Shown: in pieces, positions 9,403 to 18,577 of the stretch
Layout: the number at the start of each line of letters is the position of its first letter
How positions within the stretch are numbered: position 1 is the first letter of the stretch
NCBI RefSeq assembly: GCF_000018325.1
Contig: NC_009922.1
Location: 3,038,001 to 3,102,000 of the forward strand
Reading direction: 5' to 3'
DNA: 64,000 bases
Source of the DNA: Alkaliphilus oremlandii OhILAs
GTDB lineage: Bacteria; Bacillota; Clostridia; Peptostreptococcales; Natronincolaceae
Notes under the pieces: model-generated
The model's database searches: none
Told to the model about the DNA's origin: nothing
Seen by the model: the letters and a program-made list of their open reading frames with translations, nothing else
Translations under genes and position numbers: made by a program

Positions 9403-9849
9403 CTATGCCTCTTTAATATTGACGGTTAACTTTCCAACAACACCTACGTGTAGCTTAATTTCTACATGTCTTACGCCAAGCTCTCGAATTGGCTCTGGAA
9501 GCGTTATTTTTCTTTTATCTATTTTAATATGATGTTGTTTTTCCAATGTTTCTGCTAAATCCTTAGAGGTTACAGAACCAAATAGTCTACCACCATCGCC
9601 AGCCTTTGCTATAATTTCGATCGGTGAATTTTCTATTTTCTTTGCAAGCTCCTTTGCCTCTTCTACTTCCTGTTGCTTTTTCAGCTCCTGAGAAGTTTTT
9701 TGCTCGTTCAGAGTTTTTACATTTCCTTGAGTTGCCTCAGCTGCTAACTTTTTAGGAAATAGAAAGTTTCTTGCATACCCGTCACTTGCATTGACCACTT
9801 CACCTTTTTTACCTAAACCTTTGACATCTTGTAATAAAATTACTTTCAT
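9403..9849 (-). CDS. rplI: 50S ribosomal protein L9
   Basis: 148 aa, the usual bacterial length. The N-terminal rRNA-binding domain begins MKVILLQDVKGLGKKG and contains the conserved NFLFP block. A long helix follows, then the C-terminal domain with GGRLFGSVT. It binds 23S rRNA at the base of the L1 stalk. The start overlaps the end of gdpP by four bases (ATGA), indicating translational coupling. Confidence 0.97.
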   Translation of the reverse strand: MKVILLQDVKGLGKKGEVVNASDGYARNFLFPKKLAAEATQGNVKTLNEQKTSQELKKQQEVEEAKELAKKIENSPIEIIAKAGDGGRLFGSVTSKDLAETLEKQHHIKIDKRKITLPEPIRELGVRHVEIKLHVGVVGKLTVNIKEA

Positions 9850-11858
9850 TCTTCTTCACCTTCCTCAAAGTATTCTTCTATTGCTGCTTCTAATGCTTCT
9901 TTCGCTTCCTCCATGGAGATCCCTTCGATTTGAGCACCTGCAATGGTCATATGACCACCACCGCCAAGCTTCTCTAAGATTACTTGAACATTGATATCTC
10001 CCATTGAGCGTCCGCTTATAAAGACCATTGTATCATCTTTTCTACCTAAAACAAAGGAGGCTGTAATCCCTCTTGCATCTAGAAGCTCATCGGCTGCCTG
10101 GGCTGCAATCAGCTGAGAAGCTCTAGAGATATCTTCTACCGTAGAAATGGCGATGGTTTGATATATAATTTCTGCTCTTCTGATAACATCTGCCCTTGTA
10201 ATGATGGTATTGAATTCATCTTCAAAAAGCTGCTTTACAGAAGTCGTATCAGCTCCTGCACGCCTTAATATGGATGCAGCTTCAAAGGTTCTTACACCTG
10301 TTTTAAATGTGAAGTTCTTCGTATCTACAGCGATCCCTGCCAATAACGCATCGGCCTCTATTGGGGGCATGCTTATCTTTTCCTCCATATAGCTGAGCAG
10401 TTCCGTTACCAGCTCGGAAGTAGAAGAAGCATAGGTTTCGTGATAATTTAAAACTGCGTTCTCTATAAAGTCTGTACCTTTTCTATGGTGATCGATCAAA
10501 ACAATTTTATCGGATATCTTTAAAAGCTCTGGACATTCCGTAAAGTTTGGTCGATGGGTATCCACTACTACCAGCAATGAAGTTCTCAAGGTTTTTACCT
10601 TAGCCTCATCACAGGATATAATCACACTGTTATATTCTTCTATTTCATAGATGCGGTCTAATAGACCTTCTATGGACGGGTTCGATCCATTTAAAACAAT
10701 GTAAGCATCCTTCCCTCTATTTTTAGCTGCACGATAAATACCAAGGGCAGATCCAAAGGCATCTAGGTCTGAAATCTTGTGCCCCATGACGATGACATTG
10801 GTAGATTGATCGATGAGCTCACGTAGGGCATGGGATACAACCCTTGCCTTTACCTTGGTTCTTTTTTCTACTGCCTTAGCTTTACCACCATAGAAGCTAA
10901 TTTTATCTCCTTTTTTTACAGCAACCTGATCCCCGCCCCTACCTAGGGCTAAATCCTTGGCACCATTTGCAAAATTCCATGTTTGAAGTGCATTCTCTCC
11001 ATAGACTCCAATTCCAATGCTCAGTGTGATGGGCATGGTGTTCCCTTGATTGATCTCTCGTATTTCATCAATTATTTCAAACTTCTTCTGCTCTAATTTC
11101 TCTAGGTATTCATGCTGGAAAATAACCATGAACTTATCCTTGGAATATTTTCGTATGAACCCATTGATTTTTCCTGCCCACAGATTCAGCCGATGCTCTA
11201 TTTCTGCACCAACTAGGGGACGCCGCATCTCTTCCGTACTTTGCATTACTTCATCGTAGTTGTCTACCTGGATTAGACCAACCACCATTTGCTCCCTATA
11301 GTATTTCTTGGCCAGCTCCTCAAATTTCGTAACATCAATCCAGTATAGCATGATGATATAATTGGAGGTATGGCCCTTTGGAAGCTTTACAATATTATAA
11401 ACAACCTTAAAATATTTATTGTTGATATTCATTACTTCACTTAACTCATTTTCTGTTTGGAGCAGGTTTCTAAGATCAAAATTTGGAATAATATCCTGTA
11501 TATCTTTTTCTAACAAGTCCTTCGTATCCAGCACTTCTAAAAATTTTCGGTTATACCAAGTGATTGTACCGTCAAATTCTACGATGGTTAAAGGAATTGG
11601 TAGATTTAGCACCGCATACTTTGTAGCAGAGTCGATATCCGAAGACAAGCCTTCAATATATTTCGTCCATTCCTCACGGCGTATATTGCTAATCTTTAAA
11701 TTATAGTAAATTAAATATGCTAATAAGAATATACCAATTATACCGATTGCTTTGTTGTAGTAGGAGATGATCAGTATGAATATAAATAGCATAATCAGAT
11801 AAATTCGTGTGTCTGGAACTAGCATCTTAATGAATTTACTGTTCCTAATAGCCTTCAT
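9846..11858 (-). CDS. gdpP: Cyclic-di-AMP phosphodiesterase GdpP (YybT)
   Basis: 670 aa. Two N-terminal TM helices (about 12-55) are followed by a PAS-like domain (about 75-175) and a degenerate GGDEF domain (about 175-305, ending LGRGGDQVAV instead of a true GGDEF). The DHH phosphatase domain holds DLDAFGSA, VVDTHRP and LIDHHRK. The DHHA1 domain ends in GGGGHMTIAGAQ. The family hydrolyses c-di-AMP to pApA and so affects potassium and wall homeostasis. It sits between yybS-like and rplI as in Bacillus. The start has GGGAGG nine bases upstream. Confidence 0.96.
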   Translation of the reverse strand: MKAIRNSKFIKMLVPDTRIYLIMLFIFILIISYYNKAIGIIGIFLLAYLIYYNLKISNIRREEWTKYIEGLSSDIDSATKYAVLNLPIPLTIVEFDGTITWYNRKFLEVLDTKDLLEKDIQDIIPNFDLRNLLQTENELSEVMNINNKYFKVVYNIVKLPKGHTSNYIIMLYWIDVTKFEELAKKYYREQMVVGLIQVDNYDEVMQSTEEMRRPLVGAEIEHRLNLWAGKINGFIRKYSKDKFMVIFQHEYLEKLEQKKFEIIDEIREINQGNTMPITLSIGIGVYGENALQTWNFANGAKDLALGRGGDQVAVKKGDKISFYGGKAKAVEKRTKVKARVVSHALRELIDQSTNVIVMGHKISDLDAFGSALGIYRAAKNRGKDAYIVLNGSNPSIEGLLDRIYEIEEYNSVIISCDEAKVKTLRTSLLVVVDTHRPNFTECPELLKISDKIVLIDHHRKGTDFIENAVLNYHETYASSTSELVTELLSYMEEKISMPPIEADALLAGIAVDTKNFTFKTGVRTFEAASILRRAGADTTSVKQLFEDEFNTIITRADVIRRAEIIYQTIAISTVEDISRASQLIAAQAADELLDARGITASFVLGRKDDTMVFISGRSMGDINVQVILEKLGGGGHMTIAGAQIEGISMEEAKEALEAAIEEYFEEGEEE

Positions 11859-11883
11859 TATTTTGCCTCCCTAAGTTTCATTT

Positions 11884-12816
11884 CTATTCTCTCCGTTCCA
11901 ATTTCCTGATATCAACGATGGAGTCTATTAATCCTATAAAAGAAACAGCGGTTAGTAAAGGGCTGATCAGTATGATGATTCCGATTAATAGAACACGGAC
12001 TACATTATTAATATTCGTTCTTTTAATCAAAAAGCTGATGACCGATATTCCTTGAATAAAAAATAGGGCCATAAATAATATAACAACGGTTGTAATTAGA
12101 CTGGTATAATAGATTCCTTCGATATACTTCGTTAAATAGCTCAATACAACAATCATAAAAGAGCCCATGATAAAGCTTTGAGGCAGTCGAAATGTACTGA
12201 ACTGTGGTCTATTAAATTCCAAGGACTTGATTCTACTTAACAGATTGACAGCCAGATAGTAGTTGCCCATGGCAATCAGAAGAGATTGAATCATCAGTAT
12301 GCCTGGTATCAATAATAATAAGTAGCTTAGGATACTCTCTGTGCTGGGTATATCTGCTTCTAAAGATTTTAACAGATCCACCTGTGTGTTCACAATCTGT
12401 TCCGCCATGATAGATATTTCCTTTACAATATCGGCACCGCCAACAAGTGTAATTATTTTAAAAACCATGGCGATGGATAGAATCGTTGCAACGGTTCCTG
12501 CTCCTATAACTACGCAGGGCTCTTTCTCCTTTGCAAGATAATAGCTCATGGCAATGGTCATGGGGGCAAATATAACTCCTAAATAAAAAGCATTATTAAA
12601 ATTCGTTGCCACGCCCATGAGTACTATAAATACGATAAAAGAAAAGATAGAATATTTATGACCATGCCGATAGGACAAAATCATAAACGGCACAGGGATT
12701 AATATTAATATCATCGGTAAAATAGATACTTGAAGGGCGCTAATAGCGAATATGGTAGCAACCACAGCTATTAAAAGAGCTTCCATCAATATCTTTCTGT
12801 AATTATTGTTCTGCAA
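11884..12816 (-). CDS. yybS: YybS family DUF2232 membrane protein
   Basis: 310 aa, TTG start with AGGAG nine bases upstream. About eight hydrophobic helices span nearly the whole length, with a more polar loop near residues 130-165. Length, topology and position directly upstream of gdpP-rplI-dnaB identify the conserved YybS/DUF2232 family, whose molecular role is not established. It lies 25 bases upstream of gdpP in the same operon. Confidence 0.88.
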   Translation of the reverse strand: MQNNNYRKILMEALLIAVVATIFAISALQVSILPMILILIPVPFMILSYRHGHKYSIFSFIVFIVLMGVATNFNNAFYLGVIFAPMTIAMSYYLAKEKEPCVVIGAGTVATILSIAMVFKIITLVGGADIVKEISIMAEQIVNTQVDLLKSLEADIPSTESILSYLLLLIPGILMIQSLLIAMGNYYLAVNLLSRIKSLEFNRPQFSTFRLPQSFIMGSFMIVVLSYLTKYIEGIYYTSLITTVVILFMALFFIQGISVISFLIKRTNINNVVRVLLIGIIILISPLLTAVSFIGLIDSIVDIRKLERRE

Positions 12817-12862
12817 TTAAAATCACTCCTAGTTCTTGTGTACTGCATGTATTCTAGTATTT

Positions 12863-13192
12863 TTACTTTCTATTGTCCTTCAAATGCTGGTGCAAGCTTG
12901 AAAGATCACCGTACCATTTTTCAAGATGATGCTCCTCTAAAATATGTACCCTCGCTTTGTCTTGAACCTTTTGATCGATTGCATCGTAGTCGACTCCTAG
13001 CCTTCTGCCCAATGAGTAGGTTACTAAAATAATATTAGCCAATCCTTCCAGAATCATTTCCTGACTATCTTTAGCGCCCTTATATAAAGCTTCGAAAACT
13101 ACAGAAATACTATTTAAAAGTTCACATTTAAGAAATTCTACCATCTTGATATTACGACTTATATCAATATTGTTTTTTTGAAAATCAAACAT
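12863..13192 (-). CDS. MazG-like family protein
   Basis: About 109 aa and all-helical in appearance. It resembles the small MazG-like family found in sporulating Firmicutes, related to all-alpha NTP pyrophosphatases. The residues seen (EGLANIILVTYSLGRRLGVD, DQKVQDKA) fit that fold, but a full EExxE-type metal site is not obvious, so activity is doubtful. The start at MFDFQKN (13192) is chosen because GGGGGAG lies six bases upstream. An ATG at 13216 has no such site. It lies 46 bases upstream of the yybS-like gene. Confidence 0.65.
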   Translation of the reverse strand: MFDFQKNNIDISRNIKMVEFLKCELLNSISVVFEALYKGAKDSQEMILEGLANIILVTYSLGRRLGVDYDAIDQKVQDKARVHILEEHHLEKWYGDLSSLHQHLKDNRK

Positions 13193-13249
13193 TATATCTC
13201 CCCCTACTTTTTTCATTATATACTATTTTTAATATTGAATCATCTCTAA

Positions 13250-13425
13250 AAATAAAATTTGTTCCCTTAGGCTCACAAACTTTATGGCGCACTCAGTTCT
13301 AGATAGGGCTTAGAACTTCAAGTGCTTAAAATAAAATTTGTTCCCTTAGGCTCACAAACTTTATGGCGCACTCAGTTCTAGATGAGGCTTAGAACTTCAA
13401 GTGCTTAAAATAAAATTTGTTCGCT
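13250..13425. repeat. 79-bp direct tandem repeat, two full copies and a partial third
   Basis: Units are 13250-13328 and 13329-13407, and a broken third copy begins at 13408. The full copies differ only at a GATAGG/GATGAG site. Each unit contains an imperfect dyad, CACTCAGTTCTA with TAGAACTTCAAGTG, that could fold into a hairpin. No reading frame of merit crosses it. I saw no further copy in the window. Confidence 0.9.
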
Positions 13426-13429
13426 CACC

Positions 13430-13466
13430 CCCCAAAAACAAAAAACTTCAGGATTATGCCCGAAGT
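13430..13466 (-). terminator. Terminator of bofA
   Basis: On the minus strand the stem ACTTCGGG...CCTGAAGT (arms 13459-13466 and 13445-13452, one mismatch) is followed by TTTTTGTTTTT. It lies 17 bases past the bofA stop and abuts the 79-bp repeat array. Confidence 0.75.
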
Positions 13467-13483
13467 ATAGAGAATTCAATCTA

Positions 13484-13750
13484 TCATAGTATATATTTAA
13501 ACAAAAATAGTAGAAGTATGCCAGGAATTCCTAAAACACCTACAACAACGGCACTAAGAGGGTTGATTGCCAGTCCGATCCCCCAAATCCCTCCAATTAA
13601 ATTTAAAATGAAAAGCATGATTCCTCCAACAATACTATTGAATACCAACCTTACGAACCATTTTAAAGGAATTAAAAGAATCCATCCAAAAATATATAAC
13701 AAAATTAGACCGAAGGCATAAGCCATTATAATGCTTAATTCTAATCCCAT
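13484..13750 (-). CDS. bofA: BofA family pro-sigma-K processing inhibitor-like protein
   Basis: About 88 aa, highly hydrophobic with two to three TM helices. The C-terminal segment NPLSAVVVGVLGIPG is the BofA family signature. In Bacillus BofA holds the SpoIVFB protease inactive in the outer forespore membrane. The start at MGLELS is chosen because GGGGGAG lies eight bases upstream. The longer reading from 13780 would place the ribosome-binding site inside the gene. Preceded by yaaL, the usual neighbour. Confidence 0.87.
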   Translation of the reverse strand: MGLELSIIMAYAFGLILLYIFGWILLIPLKWFVRLVFNSIVGGIMLFILNLIGGIWGIGLAINPLSAVVVGVLGIPGILLLFLFKYIL

Positions 13751-13839
13751 ATAATGTTCTCCCCCAATTAAAAAATTCAAGGAATAGTCCGAGGACTACT
13801 CCTTATATTATATAGTGGATTCTATAATAATATGATAAC

Positions 13840-14142
13840 CTAATGCATATTCATCCGAATTCCATTTGATTTTGCCTGTTTCAATAAATAGACGTACCGT
13901 GCTTTGGTAGCTTCTAGTTTGTAGATGGCATGATCAACTAAATCTGGGTCCGACACGCTATGAAAAAAGTTTTCTGCCGCCTGCCATTCCTCATATGCCT
14001 GCCTTACACATTGAGCCAATTCCTCGTCGTTACCCTTCTCCTGGTCACTGGATGGATTCATCCGATTGTACATATTTCCCAGTGCACTCACTAAGCTGGT
14101 AAAGCTTTTTTCTTTCTTTTTAACCATCTCTTTTTCTTCCAT
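13840..14142 (-). CDS. yaaL: YaaL-type DUF2508 protein
   Basis: 100 aa, soluble and helical, rich in acidic and aromatic residues (AYEEWQAAENFFHSVSDPDLVDHAIYKLEA, split by known conserved positions). It matches the DUF2508 family normally found between recR and bofA. GGGGAGG precedes the ATG. No biochemical function is known. Here recR is missing from its usual upstream place and lies at the far end of the window. Confidence 0.85.
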   Translation of the reverse strand: MEEKEMVKKKEKSFTSLVSALGNMYNRMNPSSDQEKGNDEELAQCVRQAYEEWQAAENFFHSVSDPDLVDHAIYKLEATKARYVYLLKQAKSNGIRMNMH

Positions 14143-14275
14143 TATAGATTTCCTCCCCCTGGATTTTAGTACTTCACCTGTTCCCCTTCTTCCTTCAGAG
14201 TTATGGCCCTATCCTCGGAGCCTTGATTATCTATAATGTTCTCCAATTTTTTCCCATATTATACAGGACATCCAT

Positions 14276-15604
14276 CTACAAAAGATTTGCTGCTAATTGA
14301 GCCAATGCCGAGCGTTCCACTTTTCTAAAGGTAATATGGGCTGCTAAATTTTCATTTTTAAATTTGTTGATGATATATGTCAACCCATTGCACTCACTAT
14401 CTAAGTACGGATGGTCGATTTGCTCCGTATCTCCCATTAAAACGATTTTACTACCCTCTCCAACTCGAGTGATAATCGTCTTAATTTCATGCTTTGTTAA
14501 ATTCTGCGCCTCATCAATTATAATAAACTGATTCGGTACGCTTCTTCCTCGAATATAGGTCAGGGCCTCTATTTCGATTCTGTTCATCCCAATTAATGTA
14601 TCCTCTAATTTAGTAAGGGATTTTGTTCCTAATAAAAGCTCAAGGTTATCGTAAATCGGCTGTACCCAAGGTCTCAGCTTTTCATTTTTATCTCCAGGCA
14701 GATAGCCAATGTCTCTACCTACTGGAATAACTGGCTTTGTTATTAATAGTTTTTTATAAATTCTCTCATCATTGGTCTTTTGAAGTCCAGCTGCTAAGGC
14801 TAAAAGGGTCTTACCAGTTCCTGCTTTTCCTGTTAAGGTTACCAACTTAATATCATCGTTTAACAATACTTCCATTGCCATTCTCTGCTCTGCATTCCTA
14901 CCTCTAATGCCCCAATAGGTATTTTCACCGAATACTAAGCTCCGAATCACTCCGGCTTCCTTATCAAATCTTCCAATAGCAGATTTACTGGGTATCTCTT
15001 TTGCTCTCAATAAAATAAATTGATTTGGCAAAAGACCTTCCTCTTTAAAATATGTATCCTCTAAGCCACCCTCTTCATAAAACCGATCCACCATATGAGA
15101 AGGTACAACACATTCCCTATAGCCCGTATAATTTTCATAGGTATATTCTATTTTATCATGGAGGTAATCTTGACTTTCTATGCCAAGACTATCTGCCTTG
15201 ATCCGCATGATGGTATCCTTACTTATAAGTACAACCGATTTTTTTATTTCATCCTTCCGCTGCTCCAACTGTAGGTTTAAAGCCACTGCTAAAATACGAT
15301 TATCATTATTAATTTCATTAAACCATTCTGCTACATGGGCAAAGCTTTTATGGTTTAATTCTATCTGTAATGTACCGCCATTTTCTAATCGCACACCCTT
15401 GCTTAAGCTGTTTTGTTGCCTTAAATCATCCAGTTCCCTTGCTACCTCCCTAGCGTTTCTACCAATAATATCTAATAGATTTTTTTTCTTATCGATTTCC
15501 TCTATGACGACTGCAGGAATCACAACTGAATTGTCGCCAAAAGCATATAAGCTTCTAGGATCATGTAGCAAAACGCTCGTATCTAAAACAAAGGTTTTTT
15601 TCAT
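14276..15604 (-). CDS. PIN domain-PhoH family ATPase (YlaK-like)
   Basis: About 442 aa. The N-terminal PIN nuclease domain (about 1-140) contains FVLDTSVLLHDP and later acidic residues. The C-terminal PhoH-type RecA-like ATPase has GKAGTGKTLLALAAG and FIIIDEAQN. Fusions of this kind (PhoH2/YlaK) are proposed RNA helicase-ribonucleases. The start at MKKTFVLDTS (15604) has GGGGGATTT before it. The upstream ATG at 15646 has none. Confidence 0.9.
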   Translation of the reverse strand: MKKTFVLDTSVLLHDPRSLYAFGDNSVVIPAVVIEEIDKKKNLLDIIGRNAREVARELDDLRQQNSLSKGVRLENGGTLQIELNHKSFAHVAEWFNEINNDNRILAVALNLQLEQRKDEIKKSVVLISKDTIMRIKADSLGIESQDYLHDKIEYTYENYTGYRECVVPSHMVDRFYEEGGLEDTYFKEEGLLPNQFILLRAKEIPSKSAIGRFDKEAGVIRSLVFGENTYWGIRGRNAEQRMAMEVLLNDDIKLVTLTGKAGTGKTLLALAAGLQKTNDERIYKKLLITKPVIPVGRDIGYLPGDKNEKLRPWVQPIYDNLELLLGTKSLTKLEDTLIGMNRIEIEALTYIRGRSVPNQFIIIDEAQNLTKHEIKTIITRVGEGSKIVLMGDTEQIDHPYLDSECNGLTYIINKFKNENLAAHITFRKVERSALAQLAANLL

Positions 15605-15727
15605 AAATCCCCCTACTAAAGTAGAGGTCTTCACCGTCCTTTCCAAAGATAAGTCTATCTACTTAGTATTATATGTTTATTAAATAAAAAGGGGATTCAT
15701 GTATTAAATTTAGCCCACAATCAAATA

Positions 15728-15755
15728 GGACTTAACAAAAACCTTTGTTAAGTCC
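15728..15755 (-). terminator. Terminator of the bacteriohemerythrin gene
   Basis: 12-bp perfect stem (15728-15739 with 15744-15755) and a four-base loop, 14 bases past the stop at 15770. The T tail is weak, so efficiency is uncertain. Confidence 0.6.
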
Positions 15756-15769
15756 CATCTCTATCTTAC

Positions 15770-16183
15770 TTATTTTAATGTTTCCATCAATAGCTCTCTA
15801 TATTTAAAATCAGTACCCACAATATGACCGGACACCCAATTAATGATAAACTCGATCATATCCATCAATACTTGTTTCTGATTTACATCAATATCCTCTG
15901 CTTCTGTTTCGTTCAACTTGTCGATAAATCTTTGATGCTCCATTTTATGTGCTTCAATATCACTGTAGTTTGCCTTTTCTAATTGCTCTTCCTCATATCT
16001 AAAGTGATATACAGTATAGTCCTTCAGCTCATGAATTAAACCGACGATAGCATCGTAATGATCTGTGCCATCATCTTTAGATGCTAAATTATAAATTTGT
16101 GTACCAATTTCGAATAGGCGTTTATGCTGTTTGTCGATTTCTTCAATTCCCGTTTCAAATCTTTCCTTCCATTTAAAAATCAA
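15770..16183 (-). CDS. Bacteriohemerythrin
   Basis: 137 aa, TTG start with AAAGGAGG seven bases upstream. The di-iron ligands of the hemerythrin four-helix bundle are visible: His in DKQHKRLFE, H..YEEEQL, HKMEHQRF and the C-terminal H-x4-D (HIVGTD). Family members bind O2 reversibly at a non-heme di-iron site. The divergent neighbour is a rubrerythrin, so this pair looks like an oxygen-defence locus of an anaerobe. Confidence 0.93.
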   Translation of the reverse strand: MIFKWKERFETGIEEIDKQHKRLFEIGTQIYNLASKDDGTDHYDAIVGLIHELKDYTVYHFRYEEEQLEKANYSDIEAHKMEHQRFIDKLNETEAEDIDVNQKQVLMDMIEFIINWVSGHIVGTDFKYRELLMETLK

Positions 16184-16364
16184 AGTAATTCCTCCTTTAT
16201 ATTTTCCTTGGAAATGATCATTGCTACCAAAGTCCCTTACTTTAGTTTTTTATAGATACCCCTTCCAGTTTAAGTACTTACCCAATAATATTAGTTCTAA
16301 TAATGTTTTTACTACCTTTTAACTTCATTATATATCTATTTCCGATCAATATCTCTCTCCTATT

Positions 16365-16392
16365 TTGAAAAGCTTTTAATCTATGCTATAAT
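16365..16392 (+). promoter_or_regulatory. Sigma-A promoter of the rubrerythrin gene
   Basis: TTGAAA (16365-16370), 16-base spacer, TATAAT (16387-16392) with an extended TG. It lies 32 bases upstream of the gene. Confidence 0.7.
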
Positions 16393-16424
16393 TTTATTTA
16401 AAGTGAACAAAAGGAGGAATACAT

Positions 16425-17015
16425 ATGAAATTTTTAAAAGGTACACAAACCGCTGTAAATCTGTTAACCGCTTTTGCAGGTGAATCTCAAGCAAGAAATC
16501 GTTATACATACTATGCCGCTCAAGCAAAAAAAGAAGGCTACGTTCAAATTTCTAATTTTTTCACAGAAACTGCTGATAATGAAAAAGAACACGCAAAGCG
16601 TTTCTATAAATTCTTAAAGGAAGATAATGCGCTGAATGGAGAGTCTCTAGAGATTGCGGCTGCATTCCCAATTGCTTTAGGAGATACTGCATTTAACCTA
16701 AAGCATGCTGCTGCAGGAGAAAATGAAGAATGGACAGAAGCATATCCTGAATTTGCTAGAATTGCAGATGAAGAAGGATTTCCAGAAGTAGCCGTTGCTT
16801 TCAGAAAAATTGCAGAGGTAGAAAAACATCACGAAGCTCGTTACTTAAAGCTGCTATCGAATATAGAAAATGGTTCTGTATTTAAAAAAGAAGAATCAAC
16901 TTTCTGGAAATGCAACAACTGCGGCTATATCCATGAAGGAGACCATGCACCAGAGGTATGCCCTGCCTGTGTTCATCCACAAGGTCATTTCGAAATTTTA
17001 GCTGAAAACTATTAA
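16425..17015 (+). CDS. rbr: Rubrerythrin
   Basis: 196 aa. The N-terminal ferritin-like di-iron domain contains ESQARNRYTYYA, DNEKEHAK and the second EKHHEARY half-site. The C-terminal rubredoxin-like domain has CNNCGYIHEG and CPAC Fe(SCys)4 ligands. It reduces peroxide in anaerobes, using rubredoxin-derived electrons. AAAGGAGG precedes the ATG. It is followed by a strong terminator, so it is monocistronic. Confidence 0.97.
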   Translation: MKFLKGTQTAVNLLTAFAGESQARNRYTYYAAQAKKEGYVQISNFFTETADNEKEHAKRFYKFLKEDNALNGESLEIAAAFPIALGDTAFNLKHAAAGENEEWTEAYPEFARIADEEGFPEVAVAFRKIAEVEKHHEARYLKLLSNIENGSVFKKEESTFWKCNNCGYIHEGDHAPEVCPACVHPQGHFEILAENY

Positions 17016-17027
17016 TGATTGATCGAC

Positions 17028-17062
17028 AAAAATCTCTTTGGCCCTAGCCCAAAGAGATTTTT
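17028..17062 (+). terminator. Rubrerythrin terminator
   Basis: 14-bp perfect stem (17028-17041 with 17049-17062) ending in a T run, 12 bases past the stop. Confidence 0.85.
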
Positions 17063-17105
17063 CATTTTATAGCTTTTAGTTATATTGAATAAGGAGGAAC
17101 AATCT

Positions 17106-17327
17106 CTACTTTGCTATATTTGCTATAATGATTCTTATATTGATCATGATGAAGAACCACATAATGATGGATCTCCTTTCCATATTGTGAATATACCGAA
17201 GGATGTCCTTGCTCTCCTGCACCTCAGTAGCTTTCTCCTTGTAATACTTATCAAAATCCCGATGGCTAAGATATTGTAGAATTCCAAACATAATCGCTGT
17301 AACCAGACTAATTGCACCTATATTCAA
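17106..17327 (-). CDS. Small two-TM hypothetical protein
   Basis: 73 aa from a TTG with GAGGTGA six bases upstream. Hydrophobic segments lie at both ends (about 3-19 and 53-72) around a charged helix (RDFDKYYKEKATEVQESKD). I do not recognise a family. It starts 43 bases past the J-domain protein gene on the same strand and is probably its operon partner. It could be a membrane accessory of that protein, but this is inference. Confidence 0.5.
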   Translation of the reverse strand: MNIGAISLVTAIMFGILQYLSHRDFDKYYKEKATEVQESKDILRYIHNMERRSIIMWFFIMINIRIIIANIAK

Positions 17328-17370
17328 TTCATCTCACCTCTCCATTTATCAAAATTTATAAATACCTTGC

Positions 17371-18150
17371 CTACATCCTTCCATACCGCTGTAGATTCTC
17401 ATCGCTCAAAAACTCATGAGCCGTATTCAGCTCTTGGAACCTTTTCGTTGCATCTGGCAGCTTGCTCAAGTCTGGATGGTATTCCTTCGCCTTTTTACGA
17501 TAAGCGGTTTTAATCTGCTGGCGGTCTGCATCATAGGGTACCCCTAAAATATCACAGCTTCTTTCAAATTTATTCTTGAAATCCAGGGTTGGATTCATAG
17601 AACCTTGACCGTACGCTCCTTGCCCACCGTAGCTTCCATAAGTCCCTTGTCCACTTTGATGATACTGTTGATACCACTGCTGCTTGAATCGTTCCTCCCA
17701 TTGCCGCTGCTGTTCATAATAACGGCGCTGTTCTTCTCGAATCCTTTCTTCTTCAGCCCTTCGATAAGCCTCCTTATAGCTATGAAAGGTTTTATAAGTA
17801 TATTTTTCTTCGTCTATCCAGTAGTTGGCGGTGTTTCTTAAAAACTCCGTTATAATGTATTTACGATACTTTAGCTCCGATACGACTCTGCCGCCAAAGA
17901 TTAAAAATAGAAGCATCAGTGCTATAACAGAAAAACCTATAGAATTGGTCAGTATTCTCAGACCGAGGTTCGCAAACAGCAGGAAGAATAGACAGCCACC
18001 CATACTGGCTACAGCCAAACATCCCTTTAGAAACTTTCCAGTGTAAACCACAATATTTTCCGTCAGTTGTATTAGCCCATCGATTACGATGGCAATTAAA
18101 CCGGATATTCCCATCAATATTTTACCTAAAATCTTCTTTATCATCTTCAT
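17371..18150 (-). CDS. Membrane-anchored J-domain (DnaJ-like) protein
   Basis: 259 aa. Two or three hydrophobic helices occupy about residues 5-90. A basic, Gln/Arg-rich coil and a Gly/Gln/Tyr-rich linker follow. The J domain is C-terminal (about 200-259), with the Hsp70-stimulating HPD in KEYHPDLS and a DILGVPYDAD start. So it is a type III J protein that may recruit DnaK to the membrane. A weak AAGGGG lies 13 bases upstream of the ATG, or it could start at the next ATG two codons on. Confidence 0.82.
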   Translation of the reverse strand: MKMIKKILGKILMGISGLIAIVIDGLIQLTENIVVYTGKFLKGCLAVASMGGCLFFLLFANLGLRILTNSIGFSVIALMLLFLIFGGRVVSELKYRKYIITEFLRNTANYWIDEEKYTYKTFHSYKEAYRRAEEERIREEQRRYYEQQRQWEERFKQQWYQQYHQSGQGTYGSYGGQGAYGQGSMNPTLDFKNKFERSCDILGVPYDADRQQIKTAYRKKAKEYHPDLSKLPDATKRFQELNTAHEFLSDENLQRYGRM

Positions 18151-18577
18151 CTGAAGTTATCATCCCCTTAATCTATGGCAATTTCCTCATTGGGCTGATT
18201 ACCATGTTATAATATGGACCTTCCGCTGCCCTAGCCTAAAAGTGAGATTAAAAAAACAAAATCCCCAACCATAATTTTACATCAAATATGGATTTTTTGT
18301 AACCCTTTGGCATCACTTTAACAATATTTCTCCCCTATTATTTTTCCAAGCTGTTGGTTTATATGTAAAAATCTCTTTGAACTTTTCCAGCTCAAAGAGA
18401 TCTTTGTATTTTTTATTAATCATTCATCCACTTATTCAATAGATATAGAGCTCCCCTAAACCCCACAAGCGTCCCCCTTCATATGCCCATATCTGAAAGC
18501 TTTTTCAAGCTCTGAATCCTATTGTCTTGTGTCTTATTTACATCCATATATAAATCTTTTCTTTAGAACATTCAGGG
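18151..18577. other. 427-bp intergenic region
   Basis: No credible gene on either strand. It contains the J-domain gene's upstream region and the terminator at 18367-18402. The rest is AT-rich with no structure I could interpret. Confidence 0.5.
18367..18402 (-). terminator. Terminator-like hairpin behind the siderophore operon
   Basis: 10-bp stem (18371-18380 with 18392-18401) followed by TTTTTAC on the minus strand, about 175 bases past the AraC gene stop. Its stem sequence (ATCTCTTTG/CAAAGAGAT) resembles that of the rubrerythrin terminator. Confidence 0.6.

Noticed and set aside
13250..13425. CRISPR array
   Set aside because: The 79-bp units are contiguous without variable spacers, and no cas genes are present.
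13401..13721. 106-codon plus-strand frame across the repeat and bofA
   Set aside because: Antisense to bofA with its conserved family signature; no start site.
15180..15683. 167-codon plus-strand frame
   Set aside because: Antisense to the PIN-PhoH gene; Ser/Leu-rich shadow protein with no ribosome-binding site.
17085..17279. 64-codon plus-strand frame with AAGGAGG in its first codons
   Set aside because: The ribosome-like site is inside the frame, the protein has no features, and the opposite strand has a better two-TM protein with a proper start site.
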